In this document: positions 53,501 through 61,258 of the stretch, piece by piece | Layout of the letters: every line of letters starts with the position of its first letter | Position numbering within the stretch: the first letter of the stretch is position 1 | Assembly (NCBI GenBank): GCA_030148505.1 | Contig: JASBTI010000009.1 | Location: 310,001-374,000 of the forward strand | Length of the DNA: 64,000 nt | Direction of reading: 5' to 3' | Source of the DNA: Rhodanobacter sp. | GTDB lineage: Bacteria; Pseudomonadota; Gammaproteobacteria; Xanthomonadales; Rhodanobacteraceae | Position numbers and translations under genes: made by a program | The notes under the pieces: generated by a model | Databases searched by the model: none | What the model saw: the letters and a program-made list of their open reading frames with translations, nothing else | Told to the model about the DNA's origin: nothing

Positions 53501-54156
53501 AACAGAAAGCCGAGCAGGATGGCGATGCCATTGATCAGGCGCATGTCGTGCAGCGTCTTCTCGAGCTCGTGACTGCGGCGATCGAGCCGCAACCGCTCGG
53601 CAGCGGCCATCCGGGTGAGGACGTTTGAGATATCCGGTGCCTCCACTTTGCGCGTGGCCAGATAGTTGTCGAGGATGCGGATACGCGCAGCCATGGCCTG
53701 CGCAGGCTCGACTTTCTGCTGGCTGAGCAGCGGGGCGATCATGCCGGTTTCGATCTCGGCCTCCCATTTCTTGACCGGCGCCTGCAGCGCATCGAGACGC
53801 AATTGCTGGGTCGGGTTGTCATCAAGCAGCCGATTCAGCTTTTCCAGGCTTTTTGCAAATTGCTTTCTGCCGTTAAGGAAACCATTGAGCTCGTTCTGGC
53901 TCAGCGACAACACATAGCCACGCACGCCGAGCATAGTCCCCTGGTAGGCCTGCCTGACTTCATTGATGGCCAGCAGCACGTTGTAGGTCCTGTCCGTTTC
54001 GCGGCGGTTCTGTTCCTGCAGCCGCAGGCTGTCGAGGGTGACCACGCTGGCGGTCAGGAACAGTCCGAGCAAGGGCAGGATCGCCAGCATAATTTTCTGG
54101 CGACCGCTCATATCGGTCAGCCAGGAATAGCGCTTCGGTGCTTTGAGCTCGCTCAT
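50515..54156 (-). CDS. Hybrid sensor histidine kinase (CHASE3-like-HAMP-GAF-HisKA-HATPase-REC x3)
   Basis: The 1213-residue product starts with a membrane segment (about 21-43), a periplasmic helical sensor of CHASE3 type, a second membrane segment (about 213-232), then HAMP (to about 285). A GAF domain (about 300-450) and a long coiled coil (455-545) follow. The kinase core is HisKA with FLANMSHELRTPL (His near 557) and HATPase with GTGLGLSISRRIAELLGG. Three receiver domains lie at about 840-950, 958-1075 and 1095-1213 (phosphoacceptors in LLDVMLPGMDG, VLDLGLPGMSG and LMDIMMPGMDG). Multi-receiver phosphorelay is likely. It is the first gene of a four-gene coupled operon with CheR, CheB and a REC-GGDEF protein. 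Confidence 0.95.
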   Translation of the reverse strand: MSELKAPKRYSWLTDMSGRQKIMLAILPLLGLFLTASVVTLDSLRLQEQNRRETDRTYNVLLAINEVRQAYQGTMLGVRGYVLSLSQNELNGFLNGRKQFAKSLEKLNRLLDDNPTQQLRLDALQAPVKKWEAEIETGMIAPLLSQQKVEPAQAMAARIRILDNYLATRKVEAPDISNVLTRMAAAERLRLDRRSHELEKTLHDMRLINGIAILLGFLFGMYVIRLATRLITTPLRQMTDIMNRVAAHDTSVVVTRLQRKDEIGEIARALQVFKQMVIEIKEQTWVKSQLATISRELQAAATHRDFGMSLTSQLAPLLNVGVALYYICDPESGRLDLLGSYGLRQSWEPAGSYVPGEGLVGQCVLERRTIELDRIPEPYVRIHSASGEALPTHLVIVPVMYRDQVKGVLELAGFEPISVQQRALLNELLQLVALTQENLSRAASTQELLERTQKQAEDLRVSELSLRQQKTALRVNNEVLQAQTAELEEQSERLASSEEELRVQAEELQASNEELRAKTDSLNQQRDLLVELQKETAAKAEELARSSQYKSEFLANMSHELRTPLNSLLILSHSLAENREGNLDEEQVESARIINDAGSSLLRLINDILDLSKIEAGKMELMLQDYPLEDLLRSVRRNFDHVAREKGLEFTAELAPDLPSQIHTDPGKLEQVINNLLANAFKFTAKGSVHVHIGRPDETLTLPETVADKALLAISVRDSGIGIPADKLTGVFNAFEQVDASTSRQFGGTGLGLSISRRIAELLGGDIVLRSEIGVGSEFILLLAERCEGEEAAAPAAASPAAPVKASRPIAVPALLPGNLSDDRDKLNAGDPAILVVEDDPVFARILAEMLRKKGHHILLAANGENGLALARRYRPLGILLDVMLPGMDGWTVIERLKTDPVTRHIPVHFLSATGEETRGRELGAVGFLTKPVSRDAINEAFDKLLHFAAGRSRHLLVVDDDTDARSAVRTLLRQDDVVIDEAGSAEEALQKISQTGYDCVVLDLGLPGMSGMDLLKELADSGSVPPVVVYSGRELTREENLEIRQYTDSIVVKGARSPDRLLDEVSLFLHSIRPDTPTTAGRRDDRDVLEGRKLLIVDDDMRNLFALSKVLRGWGVVVSMAQDGHKALSLLDGEDTPELVLMDIMMPGMDGYETMRAIRAKPQFAELPIIALTAKAMRGDRELCLEAGASDYLSKPIDIDKLASMIRVWLRR

Positions 54157-54261
54157 GCGGATTTCACCTGGGATCGGAGAACAGTTTGTCTTTGCTTGAA
54201 TAGGCAGGCATCGGCGCTGAATCGGCCATCGGCATCGGTACCGGCGAGGGTAACAGTAGGG

Positions 54262-55161
54262 TCAGCGTCGACGCCTCCAGGGCACGATACTGCGGCGACG
54301 CGAGGCGACTATCAGCAGCGCCACCGAGCAGAGGCCGCACAGAGACAACGCGACTACCGAGGCCTCAGCACCAAACATGCCGCCGCTCAGCCAGTCCGGG
54401 CCGCTGCGACGGGAGATCAGCCAGCCATCGGCCGAAGTGCCCGATACCGGAATGCCGTACACCGTGCCTTGCATGAAGTTCCATGCTGCATGCACGCCCA
54501 TGCATAGATACAGCGAACGGGTGACGTGATAGAGCAGACCGAACAGCAGGCCGGCCTCGATCGCGATGGCCGCCGAACTCCACAACGTGGCAGCGGGATT
54601 GCCAAGATGCACGGCGCCGAAGAACAGCGCCGAAACCAGCAGCGCCGCCCAGGTGCCCAAGCCTTCCTCGACGATGCGAAACAGCACGCCGCGAAACAGG
54701 ATCTCCTCGCCGATGCCGGCGCCCAGACCCACCAGCAGCAAGGCCGGCAGCCAGTCGGCATCGGGGTTGAAGCCGATGACGTGGTAGCTGCCTAGCAGCC
54801 ACAGCACCGCCACCACGGTGCTGAATAGCAGTGCGCCGCCGAACAGGCCGGCGGCCGTCCAGGGCAGCAGGTCGCCCAGCGCCAGTTCGTCGGCGCGGCG
54901 GCGTTCTACCACCTGTATCAGAAACAGATAGGCAAGCAGGGCTGGCAGCACGAAAGTGGCCCAGTAGAACCATGCCCTGGGCATCGGTGCCAGCGCCACC
55001 CGATGACCCGACACGGCATCGGCGGGAATAGCCAGCAGGTAGCCGAGCAGCAGGAAGACGACGGCGAAAATCACGATACGGGCCAGTGGCGAAAACAGCA
55101 GCCAGCGTTGCCAACCGGCCATTTCGACAGGAGTAACGAAGGCCAGTGCTGGATTTCGCAT
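54262..55161 (-). CDS. CPBP family intramembrane metalloprotease
   Basis: The 299-residue product has about seven or eight hydrophobic segments and the CAAX-protease/bacteriocin-processing (CPBP, Abi) motifs: GEEILFRGVLFR with the Glu-Glu and Arg, FGAVHLGN with a His, and GVHAAWNFMQG with a second His and Asn. Such proteins cleave substrates in the membrane; bacterial ones are linked to self-immunity or unknown functions. The ATG at 55161 has GGGGAA six bases upstream; the frame to 55236 adds residues foreign to the family. Its neighbours do not suggest a substrate. Confidence 0.9.
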   Translation of the reverse strand: MRNPALAFVTPVEMAGWQRWLLFSPLARIVIFAVVFLLLGYLLAIPADAVSGHRVALAPMPRAWFYWATFVLPALLAYLFLIQVVERRRADELALGDLLPWTAAGLFGGALLFSTVVAVLWLLGSYHVIGFNPDADWLPALLLVGLGAGIGEEILFRGVLFRIVEEGLGTWAALLVSALFFGAVHLGNPAATLWSSAAIAIEAGLLFGLLYHVTRSLYLCMGVHAAWNFMQGTVYGIPVSGTSADGWLISRRSGPDWLSGGMFGAEASVVALSLCGLCSVALLIVASRRRSIVPWRRRR

Positions 55162-55329
55162 CGGTATTTCCCCAGAAACGCCGTGGCATCGCTGAGCGCG
55201 GCAAGATGCCTTGATCTCGCTGTGGTAGCTCCCCACGAATCGGCTACGCCTACGCCCACCCAGAGCCTAGCATTGTGTGTATGGCTAAGTCGCGGCGTTC
55301 GGCAGCACCGCCGCCCGCCAAGGGCCGGC

Positions 55330-56931
55330 TCAGACCTCTACGGCGGCCGCGTGCTCCCGGGTATTGGCGAAGCGCACCTGCGGCCAGCGCTCCTGCGCCA
55401 GCTGCAGGTTGACCCGGGTGGGTGCGATATAGACCAGCTCGCCGGCGCCATCGATGGCCAGGTTCATCGCATTCTTCTCGCGAAACTCCTCCATCTTCTT
55501 TTCGTCGTCGCAGTGCACCCAGCGTGCGGTGCTCACGCTCACCGGTTCGAAGCTGGCGTCGACGTTGTATTCGTCCTTTAGGCGATAGGCGACCACGTCG
55601 AACTGCAGCACACCGACCGCACCGAGGATCAGGTCGTTCGACATCAGTGGGCGGAAAAACTGCGTCGCGCCCTCTTCGGACAATTGCGCAAGACCCTTCT
55701 GCAGCGCCTTCATCTTCAGCGGATCGCGCAGGCGGGCGCGGCGAAACAATTCAGGCGCGAAGTTGGGGATACCGGTGAAACTCACCGCTTCGCCTTCGGT
55801 GAAGGTATCGCCGATGGTGATCGTGCCGTGGTTGTGCAGGCCGATCACGTCGCCCGGATACGCCGTTTCGACGATTTCGCGGTCGCTGGCCATGAAGGTC
55901 AGCGCGTTGGCGATGCGCACTTCCTTGTTGGTGCGGGTCTGCTGCATCTTCATGCCGGCGCTGTAGGTGCCCGAACACACGCGCATGAAGGCCACGCGGT
56001 CGCGGTGCGCCGGGTCCATGTTGGCCTGGATCTTGAACACGAAGCCGGACAACTTTTCCTCCTCCGGCTGTATCTCGCGGGTGAGAGTGGCGCGCGGGCG
56101 CGGCGAGGGCGCATGCTCGACGAAGAAATCCAGCAGCAACTGCACGCCGAAATTATTCACCGCCGAGCCAAAAAACACCGGTGTCTGCTTGCCTGCCAGA
56201 TACGCGTCGATATCGAACGACGGCGCGGCGCCTTGCACCAGGTCCAACTCCTCGCGCAGCTCACGCATCGCCTCGGTGCCGATCTTCTCCTGCAGCCCCG
56301 GCGCGTCCAAACCGTGAAAGATGGTCGAATCCTGCCGCGTGAAATTCTTTCCCGGCTCGAACACGTGCACTTCGTCCAGCACCAGGTGGTAGACGCCCTT
56401 CAGTCGCTTGCCCATGCCGATCGGCCAGGTCACCGGGGCGCAGGCGATGCCAAGCACCGACTCCACCTCGTCGATCAGCTCGATCGGCGAGCGGCCTTCG
56501 CGGTCGAGCTTGTTGATAAAGGTCATGATCGGCGTGTCGCGCAGCCGGCACACCTCCATCAGCTTGATCGTGCGCTCCTCCACGCCCTTGGCGCAGTCGA
56601 TCACCATCAGCGCCGAATCGACCGCGGTCAGCACCCGGTAGGTGTCCTCGGAGAAGTCTGCGTGGCCCGGCGTGTCGAGCAGGTTGACGATCTTGCCCTC
56701 GTACGGAAATTGCATGACCGACGAGGTCACCGAAATGCCGCGCTCCTTCTCCAGCGCCATCCAGTCCGAGGTTGCATGTCGCGCTGCCTTGCGTCCCTTC
56801 ACCGAGCCGGCCATCTGGATCGCACCGCCGAACAGCAGCAGCTTCTCGGTCAGCGTGGTCTTGCCCGCGTCGGGATGGCTGACGATGGCAAAGGTGCGAC
56901 GACGGCGGGTTTCTTGGAGATGCGAAGGCAT
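55330..56931 (-). CDS. prfC: Peptide chain release factor 3
   Basis: The 533-residue product is a translational GTPase close to the usual RF3 length (529 in E. coli). The G1 motif HPDAGKTT is at residues 19-26, DTPGHADF (G3) and NKLDREGR (G4) follow, and [24 protein letters not shown] is specific to RF3 rather than EF-G. It recycles RF1/RF2 from the ribosome after termination. The frame is open to 57372, but the ATG at 56931 gives the family start. No other translation gene is adjacent; fusA-like lies 1.5 kb upstream on the same strand. Confidence 0.97.
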   Translation of the reverse strand: MPSHLQETRRRRTFAIVSHPDAGKTTLTEKLLLFGGAIQMAGSVKGRKAARHATSDWMALEKERGISVTSSVMQFPYEGKIVNLLDTPGHADFSEDTYRVLTAVDSALMVIDCAKGVEERTIKLMEVCRLRDTPIMTFINKLDREGRSPIELIDEVESVLGIACAPVTWPIGMGKRLKGVYHLVLDEVHVFEPGKNFTRQDSTIFHGLDAPGLQEKIGTEAMRELREELDLVQGAAPSFDIDAYLAGKQTPVFFGSAVNNFGVQLLLDFFVEHAPSPRPRATLTREIQPEEEKLSGFVFKIQANMDPAHRDRVAFMRVCSGTYSAGMKMQQTRTNKEVRIANALTFMASDREIVETAYPGDVIGLHNHGTITIGDTFTEGEAVSFTGIPNFAPELFRRARLRDPLKMKALQKGLAQLSEEGATQFFRPLMSNDLILGAVGVLQFDVVAYRLKDEYNVDASFEPVSVSTARWVHCDDEKKMEEFREKNAMNLAIDGAGELVYIAPTRVNLQLAQERWPQVRFANTREHAAAVEV

Positions 56932-57811
56932 GGGCGAGACTGGATGGAATGATAACCGCTTATTGTAGCGTGGATCGGGCGTCAGCCAGGATGGGTGGCT
57001 TCCGCGGTGTCCGCCGAGCGGACAACTCATGATCCGGTCTGCTGCAGCAAATGGAGGCCGCAGACCGGCGTCCAGGAAGTGTTGAACCTCGCCGCAAACA
57101 TCCCATCGCCAGCCGCCCCGTACCGGCGAGGAGTCTCCCTCGTAAGTTCGATCAGCGCCAACGAATTGTAGACCCGGGGTGTCTCGGCGATTGCCGAGGC
57201 ATTGTCCGAGGTGCGGGGAGCGACAGTGTCGGTACGCGGCAAGGATCGCTTCGTGGCGTTGGATATCTAGCACGATCAATCTGCGCGAGGGCGAGTTGAT
57301 GGCCGTGCGGGCCGAAAGCCAAGCTGATACCGTCGCCGGCCGCTTCGTCAAGGAGTCGCTCGACGCACCCATGGGCGTCTGGCCAAGGCGTCGCAGGCTG
57401 TCGCCGCCATGGTTCTTCGATACTGCTTGAATAAAAGGGCTTTCGTGCGCCGTGCGAGCCAGCTTTCGCTGGGTGGCCAGAGAAACGTGACCTACCGCGC
57501 CGCAGCCGTGGCGTAAACGGCAAAGTTGGCCCGAAGCGGAGGGCAGGATGGTGAAGCAAGGAGGGGGCTACCCTCACGCTGCCCCGGCGTCCGAGCGTGG
57601 CAAGTCCGTGAGCCTGGGCCGGACTTTTCGACAGCATATTCGGGCCCCCAGGGCGGTGGCGAAAAACCGGTTTCTCGAGCCCTCGCCTGGAGTGCGATGT
57701 GTCGGTGTGCGAGGTTTTCCGTGCAGTCAACGGCAGAAGGCAAGCAGTGAACACTTCCGTGTTTGGCAAGCCGGGGCTGAAGATCGTTTAACTTCGGCCA
57801 TTCCGTTTTCC
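56932..57811. other. Gene-poor stretch upstream of prfC
   Basis: Over 900 bases separate prfC from the KGG-type gene. Many short frames overlap on both strands, and none has a ribosome site, family resemblance or a distinctive codon pattern, so I call no gene. The prfC promoter must be near 56940-57100. The right part, from about 57640, contains several strong stem-loops and ends in a perfect terminator facing right, which suggests a non-coding RNA (listed separately). Parts of the middle look like degenerate intergenic sequence. Confidence 0.5.
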
Positions 57812-57860
57812 GGCCCCGCACGGTTACTCTGACTTCCTCCGTGCGGGGCCCCTTTTCGTT
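57640..57860 (+). ncRNA. Candidate structured RNA ending in an intrinsic terminator
   Basis: Several stems follow each other: CTCGC...GCGAG (about 57682-57714), CCGT...ACGG (about 57719-57733), AACAC-TTCC-GTGTT (57749-57762), GGCTGAAG...CTTCGGCC (57775-57799, one G-U pair), and then the terminator. No reading frame in this orientation is convincing, yet the terminator faces right and no plus-strand gene precedes it for 34 kb except in other operons. The 5' end is unknown. It does not match tmRNA, SRP RNA or RNase P RNA as I know them. Confidence 0.3.
57812..57860 (+). terminator. Strong intrinsic terminator, rightward
   Basis: GGCCCCGCACGG (57812-57823) and CCGTGCGGGGCC (57839-57850) form a perfect 12-base stem with a 15-base loop, followed by CCTTTTCGTT. 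The T-run is on the plus strand only. The hairpin also lies directly after the KGG gene stop on the minus strand and may help end that transcript too. Confidence 0.75.
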
Positions 57861-58065
57861 AGCTATTCTTGTGGCTCTGCTCGCCTGCTTTTACATGTTG
57901 TTCGTGACTACCGCCACGTCCCGATCCGCTGGAACTGGAACCCGAACTGGACTTGTGGCTCTGCTCGCCCGCTTTCACGTGTTGTTCGTGACTACCGCCA
58001 CGTCCCGACCCGCTGGAACTTGAACCGGAACCCGAGCTGCTCTTGTTGTTATTGCTAGTGGCCAT
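57859..58065 (-). CDS. Small KGG-motif stress protein with a duplicated unit
   Basis: The 68-residue product is very hydrophilic, made of Ser/Gly-rich spacers and two copies of GRGGSHEQHVKAGEQSHK. This resembles the KGG ('stress-induced bacterial acidophilic repeat', Con-10/GsiB-like) motif found in small general-stress proteins. The ATG at 58065 has GAGGTG eight bases upstream, which supports expression. The DNA repeat unit is 84 bases (57868-57951 and 57952-58035), so the gene grew by tandem duplication. Function is unknown beyond a probable desiccation or starvation role known for the family. Confidence 0.75.
   Translation of the reverse strand: MATSNNNKSSSGSGSSSSGSGRGGSHEQHVKAGEQSHKSSSGSSSSGSGRGGSHEQHVKAGEQSHKNS
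57868..58035 (-). repeat. 84-base tandem duplication inside the KGG gene
   Basis: Two copies in phase with the reading frame encode 28 residues each. They differ at only a few positions, most of them silent, so the duplication is fairly recent or kept by selection. Confidence 0.85.
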
Positions 58066-58439
58066 TTCTGAAACACCTCATGTGCGCCAAAGGAAGGTAA
58101 TGACGGCGATGGCGCCAGCGTCGTCGCAAGTGATGCTCATACACGCGACCTTAAGAGCTAATCGACTGTCCGTGAGATATTCATCGACATTTATGAAGCA
58201 TAAAGTGAACAAACAGCGATGAAGTGAAAGGTGGTCATGGCGAATTGGATATGTCTCACGTGGCAGGAAGGTCGAGTCGTTCCGCCGCGCAGGGATTCGC
58301 GAAGAACCGTGAAGCGGGCGACGCCGACAAGGTTTTTCGATGGGAGGCATGCCTGTACGCAAAAAAGCCCGGGGATCGCTCCTCGGGCTTTTCGCTTTGG
58401 CGCCATCCGTGAGGCCGACGCGATGTCTAACGCGAAGCC
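58066..58439. other. Gap between the KGG and EF-G genes
   Basis: These 374 bases hold the KGG gene promoter (an A+T-rich part around 58140-58210) and the EF-G terminator. The short frames here lack ribosome sites; one on the plus strand translates the terminator itself. No gene is called. Confidence 0.5.
58361..58393 (-). terminator. Intrinsic terminator of the EF-G gene
   Basis: AAAAGCCCG (58363-58371) and CGGGCTTTT (58384-58392) form the stem, with inner GG/CC pairs. On the minus strand the stem is followed by TT, giving a run of six T in all, so it should end the EF-G transcript 47 bases after its stop. Confidence 0.8.
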
Positions 58440-60569
58440 TTACCTCGCTTCCTTCTCCATCAGCTTGTCGACCATGCTGGCGGGGACTTCTTCGTAATGA
58501 TCGAAGATCATGCTGAAGTTGCCGCGGCCGCTGGTGGCCGAGCGCAGGAAGTTGATGTAGCCGAACATTTCGGACAGCGGCACAAAGCCCTGTACGAAGG
58601 CCGAGATGCCCTTCTGGCCCTGGTCGGTGATGCTGCCGCGACGCCGGTTGATGTCGCCGATGACATCGCCCAGGTAGGTCGCTTCGGTGACCACTTCCAG
58701 CGCCATGATCGGCTCCAGCAGCTTCGGCTTGGAAAGCCTTTGCGCTTCGCGGAAGCAGGCGCGGGCTGCGATTTCGAAGGCCAGTGCCGAGGAGTCGACG
58801 TCGTGGTATTTGCCGTCCACCAGGCGGGCCTTGAAGTCCAGCACTTCGTAGCCGGCGACCTGGCCTTGATGCGACTCGACCTCGATCGCGTGCTGCACGG
58901 CAGGGATGTATTCGCGCGGTACGCGGCCACCGACCACTTCGTCGGAGAACACCACGCCGCTGCCCGGCTCGCCCGGCTCGAAGATCATCTTCACTTCGGC
59001 GAACTGGCCCGAGCCACCGGACTGCTTCTTATGCGTGTAGGTATGCTCGACAGCCTTGCCGAAGGCTTCGCGGAAGCTGACCTTGGGTTTGCCCATGTTG
59101 GCTTCCACACCCAGCTCGGTGCGCATGCGGTCGATGGTGATTTCCAGATGCAGCTCACCCATGCCCTTGAGCACGGTCTGGCCGGTTTCCTGGTCCACTT
59201 CCATGCGCAGCGACGGATCGGCCTTGACCATCTTGTAGAGCGCGGTGGACATCTTGTCGACGTCGTTGCGGCTCTTCGGCTCCACCGACACGCTGATGAC
59301 CGGGTCGGGGAAGCGCATGCGCTCGAGCAGGGCCGGATGCGCCGGGTCGCTCAGCGAGTCGCCGGTCTCGGTTTCCTTCATTGAGACGAAGGCACAGATG
59401 TCGCCAGCGCGCACTTCGTCGATTTCCTTGGTAGCGTTGGCCTGCACCTCCACGATACGGCCCACCCGCTCCTTCTTGCCGCGGGTGACGTTGGCCAGCG
59501 TGTCACCCTTCTTGATCACGCCGGAATAGACGCGGCAGAAGGTCAACGTGCCGAACTGGTCGTTGATGACCTTGAACGCCAGCGCGCGAGCAGGGGCGTC
59601 GTCGGTAACTTCCTGTTCGCCGATAATGTTGCCGTCGGCATCCACCATCGAGATGCCGCCGTTCTCGCCCGGGTAGGGCATGTAGTCGATCACGGCGTCG
59701 AGCAGCTGCTGCACGCCCTTGTTCTTGTACGACGAACCGCATAGCACGGGGACCAGCTTGCCGGTGACGCAGCCCTTGCGGATGCACTGCTTGAGCACTT
59801 CCGGGTCATGCTCGCCGGTTTCGATCAGGCGCTCGAAGGCGTCGTCGTCCATCGCCAGCGCGGTTTCGAGCATGTCCTGGCGCAGTGCCGGCAAGCGTTC
59901 GACCCAATCGTTGTCGACGGTAGAGCCGAACGTCAGGCGACTTTTGGCTTCCTCGAAGGACACCGTTTCCCAGGTGCTGTCCTTGTCGTCGGACTGCCAG
60001 ATATAGGCCACATTGGCCACCAGGTCGGCCATGCCGCAGAACTCGTCACTGCTGCCCAGCGGAATCTGGCACAGCAGGGCCGGTGCATTCAGACGCTCGC
60101 GGATGCCCTTGATGCAGTGGGCAAAGTCGGCGCCGATGCGGTCCATTTTGTTGATGTAGCACACGCGCGGCACGTTGTACTGGTCGGCCAGGCGCCAATT
60201 GGTCTCGGTCTGCGGCTCCACGCCGGCCACGCCATCGAACACCACCACGGCGCCATCGAGTACGCGCAGCGAACGGTTTACTTCGATGGTGAAGTCGACG
60301 TGTCCGGGGGTATCGATCACGTTGATCTGGTGACCCTTCCACTCGGTCGACACGGCGGCAGACTGGATGGTGATGCCGCGCTTGCGCTCCTGCTCCATGT
60401 AGTCGGTAGTGGTCGAGCCCTTGCCGTCCTTGGTGTCATGGACGTCAATGATCTGATGCTTCTTGCCGGTGTAATACAGCACGCGCTCAGTGGTCGTGGT
60501 CTTGCCCGCATCGATATGCGCGATAATGCCGATGTTGCGGAAGAGTTTGAGGGGTTTCTGTCGGGCCAC
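58440..60569 (-). CDS. fusA: Elongation factor G paralogue
   Basis: The 709-residue product has all EF-G domains: G1 AHIDAGKTTTT, G3 DTPGHVDF, G4 NKMD, then domains II-V to a C-terminus PASMVDKLMEKEAR. It is not next to rpsL, rpsG or tuf, so it is outside the str operon and is probably a second EF-G. The switch-I region reads HQIIDVHDTKDGKGSTTTDYM instead of the usual HKIGEVHDGAATMDWM, which supports a paralogue with altered properties. The ATG at 60593 has no ribosome site. The GTG at 60569, with GGAA eight bases upstream, gives VARQKPLKLFRNIGI, matching the family N-terminus, so I use it. Confidence 0.92.
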   Translation of the reverse strand: MARQKPLKLFRNIGIIAHIDAGKTTTTERVLYYTGKKHQIIDVHDTKDGKGSTTTDYMEQERKRGITIQSAAVSTEWKGHQINVIDTPGHVDFTIEVNRSLRVLDGAVVVFDGVAGVEPQTETNWRLADQYNVPRVCYINKMDRIGADFAHCIKGIRERLNAPALLCQIPLGSSDEFCGMADLVANVAYIWQSDDKDSTWETVSFEEAKSRLTFGSTVDNDWVERLPALRQDMLETALAMDDDAFERLIETGEHDPEVLKQCIRKGCVTGKLVPVLCGSSYKNKGVQQLLDAVIDYMPYPGENGGISMVDADGNIIGEQEVTDDAPARALAFKVINDQFGTLTFCRVYSGVIKKGDTLANVTRGKKERVGRIVEVQANATKEIDEVRAGDICAFVSMKETETGDSLSDPAHPALLERMRFPDPVISVSVEPKSRNDVDKMSTALYKMVKADPSLRMEVDQETGQTVLKGMGELHLEITIDRMRTELGVEANMGKPKVSFREAFGKAVEHTYTHKKQSGGSGQFAEVKMIFEPGEPGSGVVFSDEVVGGRVPREYIPAVQHAIEVESHQGQVAGYEVLDFKARLVDGKYHDVDSSALAFEIAARACFREAQRLSKPKLLEPIMALEVVTEATYLGDVIGDINRRRGSITDQGQKGISAFVQGFVPLSEMFGYINFLRSATSGRGNFSMIFDHYEEVPASMVDKLMEKEAR

Positions 60570-60895
60570 AGTCTGGATTCCGTTTAAGGTCATGAAGGCA
60601 AAGTGGGGGAGGACAGGTCGATACCGTCCGCCGGGAATAGTTTCAATGTGCCTGCGGGGTGCTGCTGGATCTGCGCGAGCCCGACAGGCAGGGCGCGTAC
60701 GCGTCTAACCTCTTATGATAACCGGTAGGCGGCAAAACTGCTTGATTCGGTTCCGTCGTGCGGTGGGGCGCCTCGGGCGGATGAGATGCCGCCGATCCGC
60801 ACGAGGATCTCCGCAACCATGGGAAGCCCGTCGTGGCGGTGTCCGCGGCTCGCAGGTTGCGTTGGCCACGGTGCCCGGCGCTGGGAGTGCCCAGG
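60570..60895. other. Gap between the EF-G and response-regulator genes
   Basis: About 300 bases with no convincing gene. The EF-G promoter should lie here; the A+T-richer piece CTCTTATGATAACC at about 60710-60723 is the best place for it. A partial type-B repeat core (CCGTCCGCC) is seen near 60624. Confidence 0.4.
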
Positions 60896-61258
60896 TCAGG
60901 TCTTGCGCAGTTCGTCCAGTATCGAGATCAGCTGGTGGGTGTCGTAGGGCTTCTGCAGGATCTTCTCTTCCTTCCAGGTGGCGGGCAGGCCGTCGTCGCC
61001 GTAACCGGAAGAGAATACGAAGGGAATGCCGCGCCGCCGCAATACCTCGGCCACCGCAAAGCTGGTTTCGCCGGCCAGGTTGATGTCGAGGATGGCCACG
61101 TCGATCGATGCCGATTCGGCCAGGGCCATGCAGGCAGGCAGCCGTGCGGCCTTGAGTACCTGATAACCGAAGTGTTGGAGGCGGTCTTCCAGCATCATCG
61201 CCAGCATCATTTCATCCTCGGCAAGCAGCACGCAAGGCTTCGTCGTGGCTTCGGACAT
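60896..61258 (-). CDS. Single-domain response regulator
   Basis: The 120-residue product is one receiver domain: LLAEDEMMLAMMLEDRL with the acidic pocket, phosphoacceptor Asp58 in AILDINLAGE, Ser/Thr in FVFSSGYGDDG and Lys in ILQKPYD. The AEDE...DINLAGE pattern is the type commonly paired with HWE/HisKA_2 kinases. Its ATG overlaps the kinase stop as TGATG, so it is almost surely the cognate partner. No output domain is present, so it may pass phosphate on or act as a sink. Confidence 0.94.
   Translation of the reverse strand: MSEATTKPCVLLAEDEMMLAMMLEDRLQHFGYQVLKAARLPACMALAESASIDVAILDINLAGETSFAVAEVLRRRGIPFVFSSGYGDDGLPATWKEEKILQKPYDTHQLISILDELRKT

Noticed and set aside
55684-56952. 422-residue plus-strand open frame
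   Set aside because: It is antisense to prfC, with Arg/His/Leu-rich composition typical of shadow frames.
57152-57769. 205-residue minus-strand frame in the gene-poor stretch
   Set aside because: It has no ribosome site, no recognisable domain, and competing frames on both strands; it also overlaps the stem-loop region.
57640-57860. 6S RNA, tmRNA, SRP RNA or RNase P RNA as identity of the structured region
   Set aside because: None of the conserved sequence blocks I know for these RNAs is present; only the generic fold and terminator support an RNA.
57868-58035. CRISPR-like direct repeats
   Set aside because: There are only two adjacent 84-base copies with no spacer, in frame in a coding gene.
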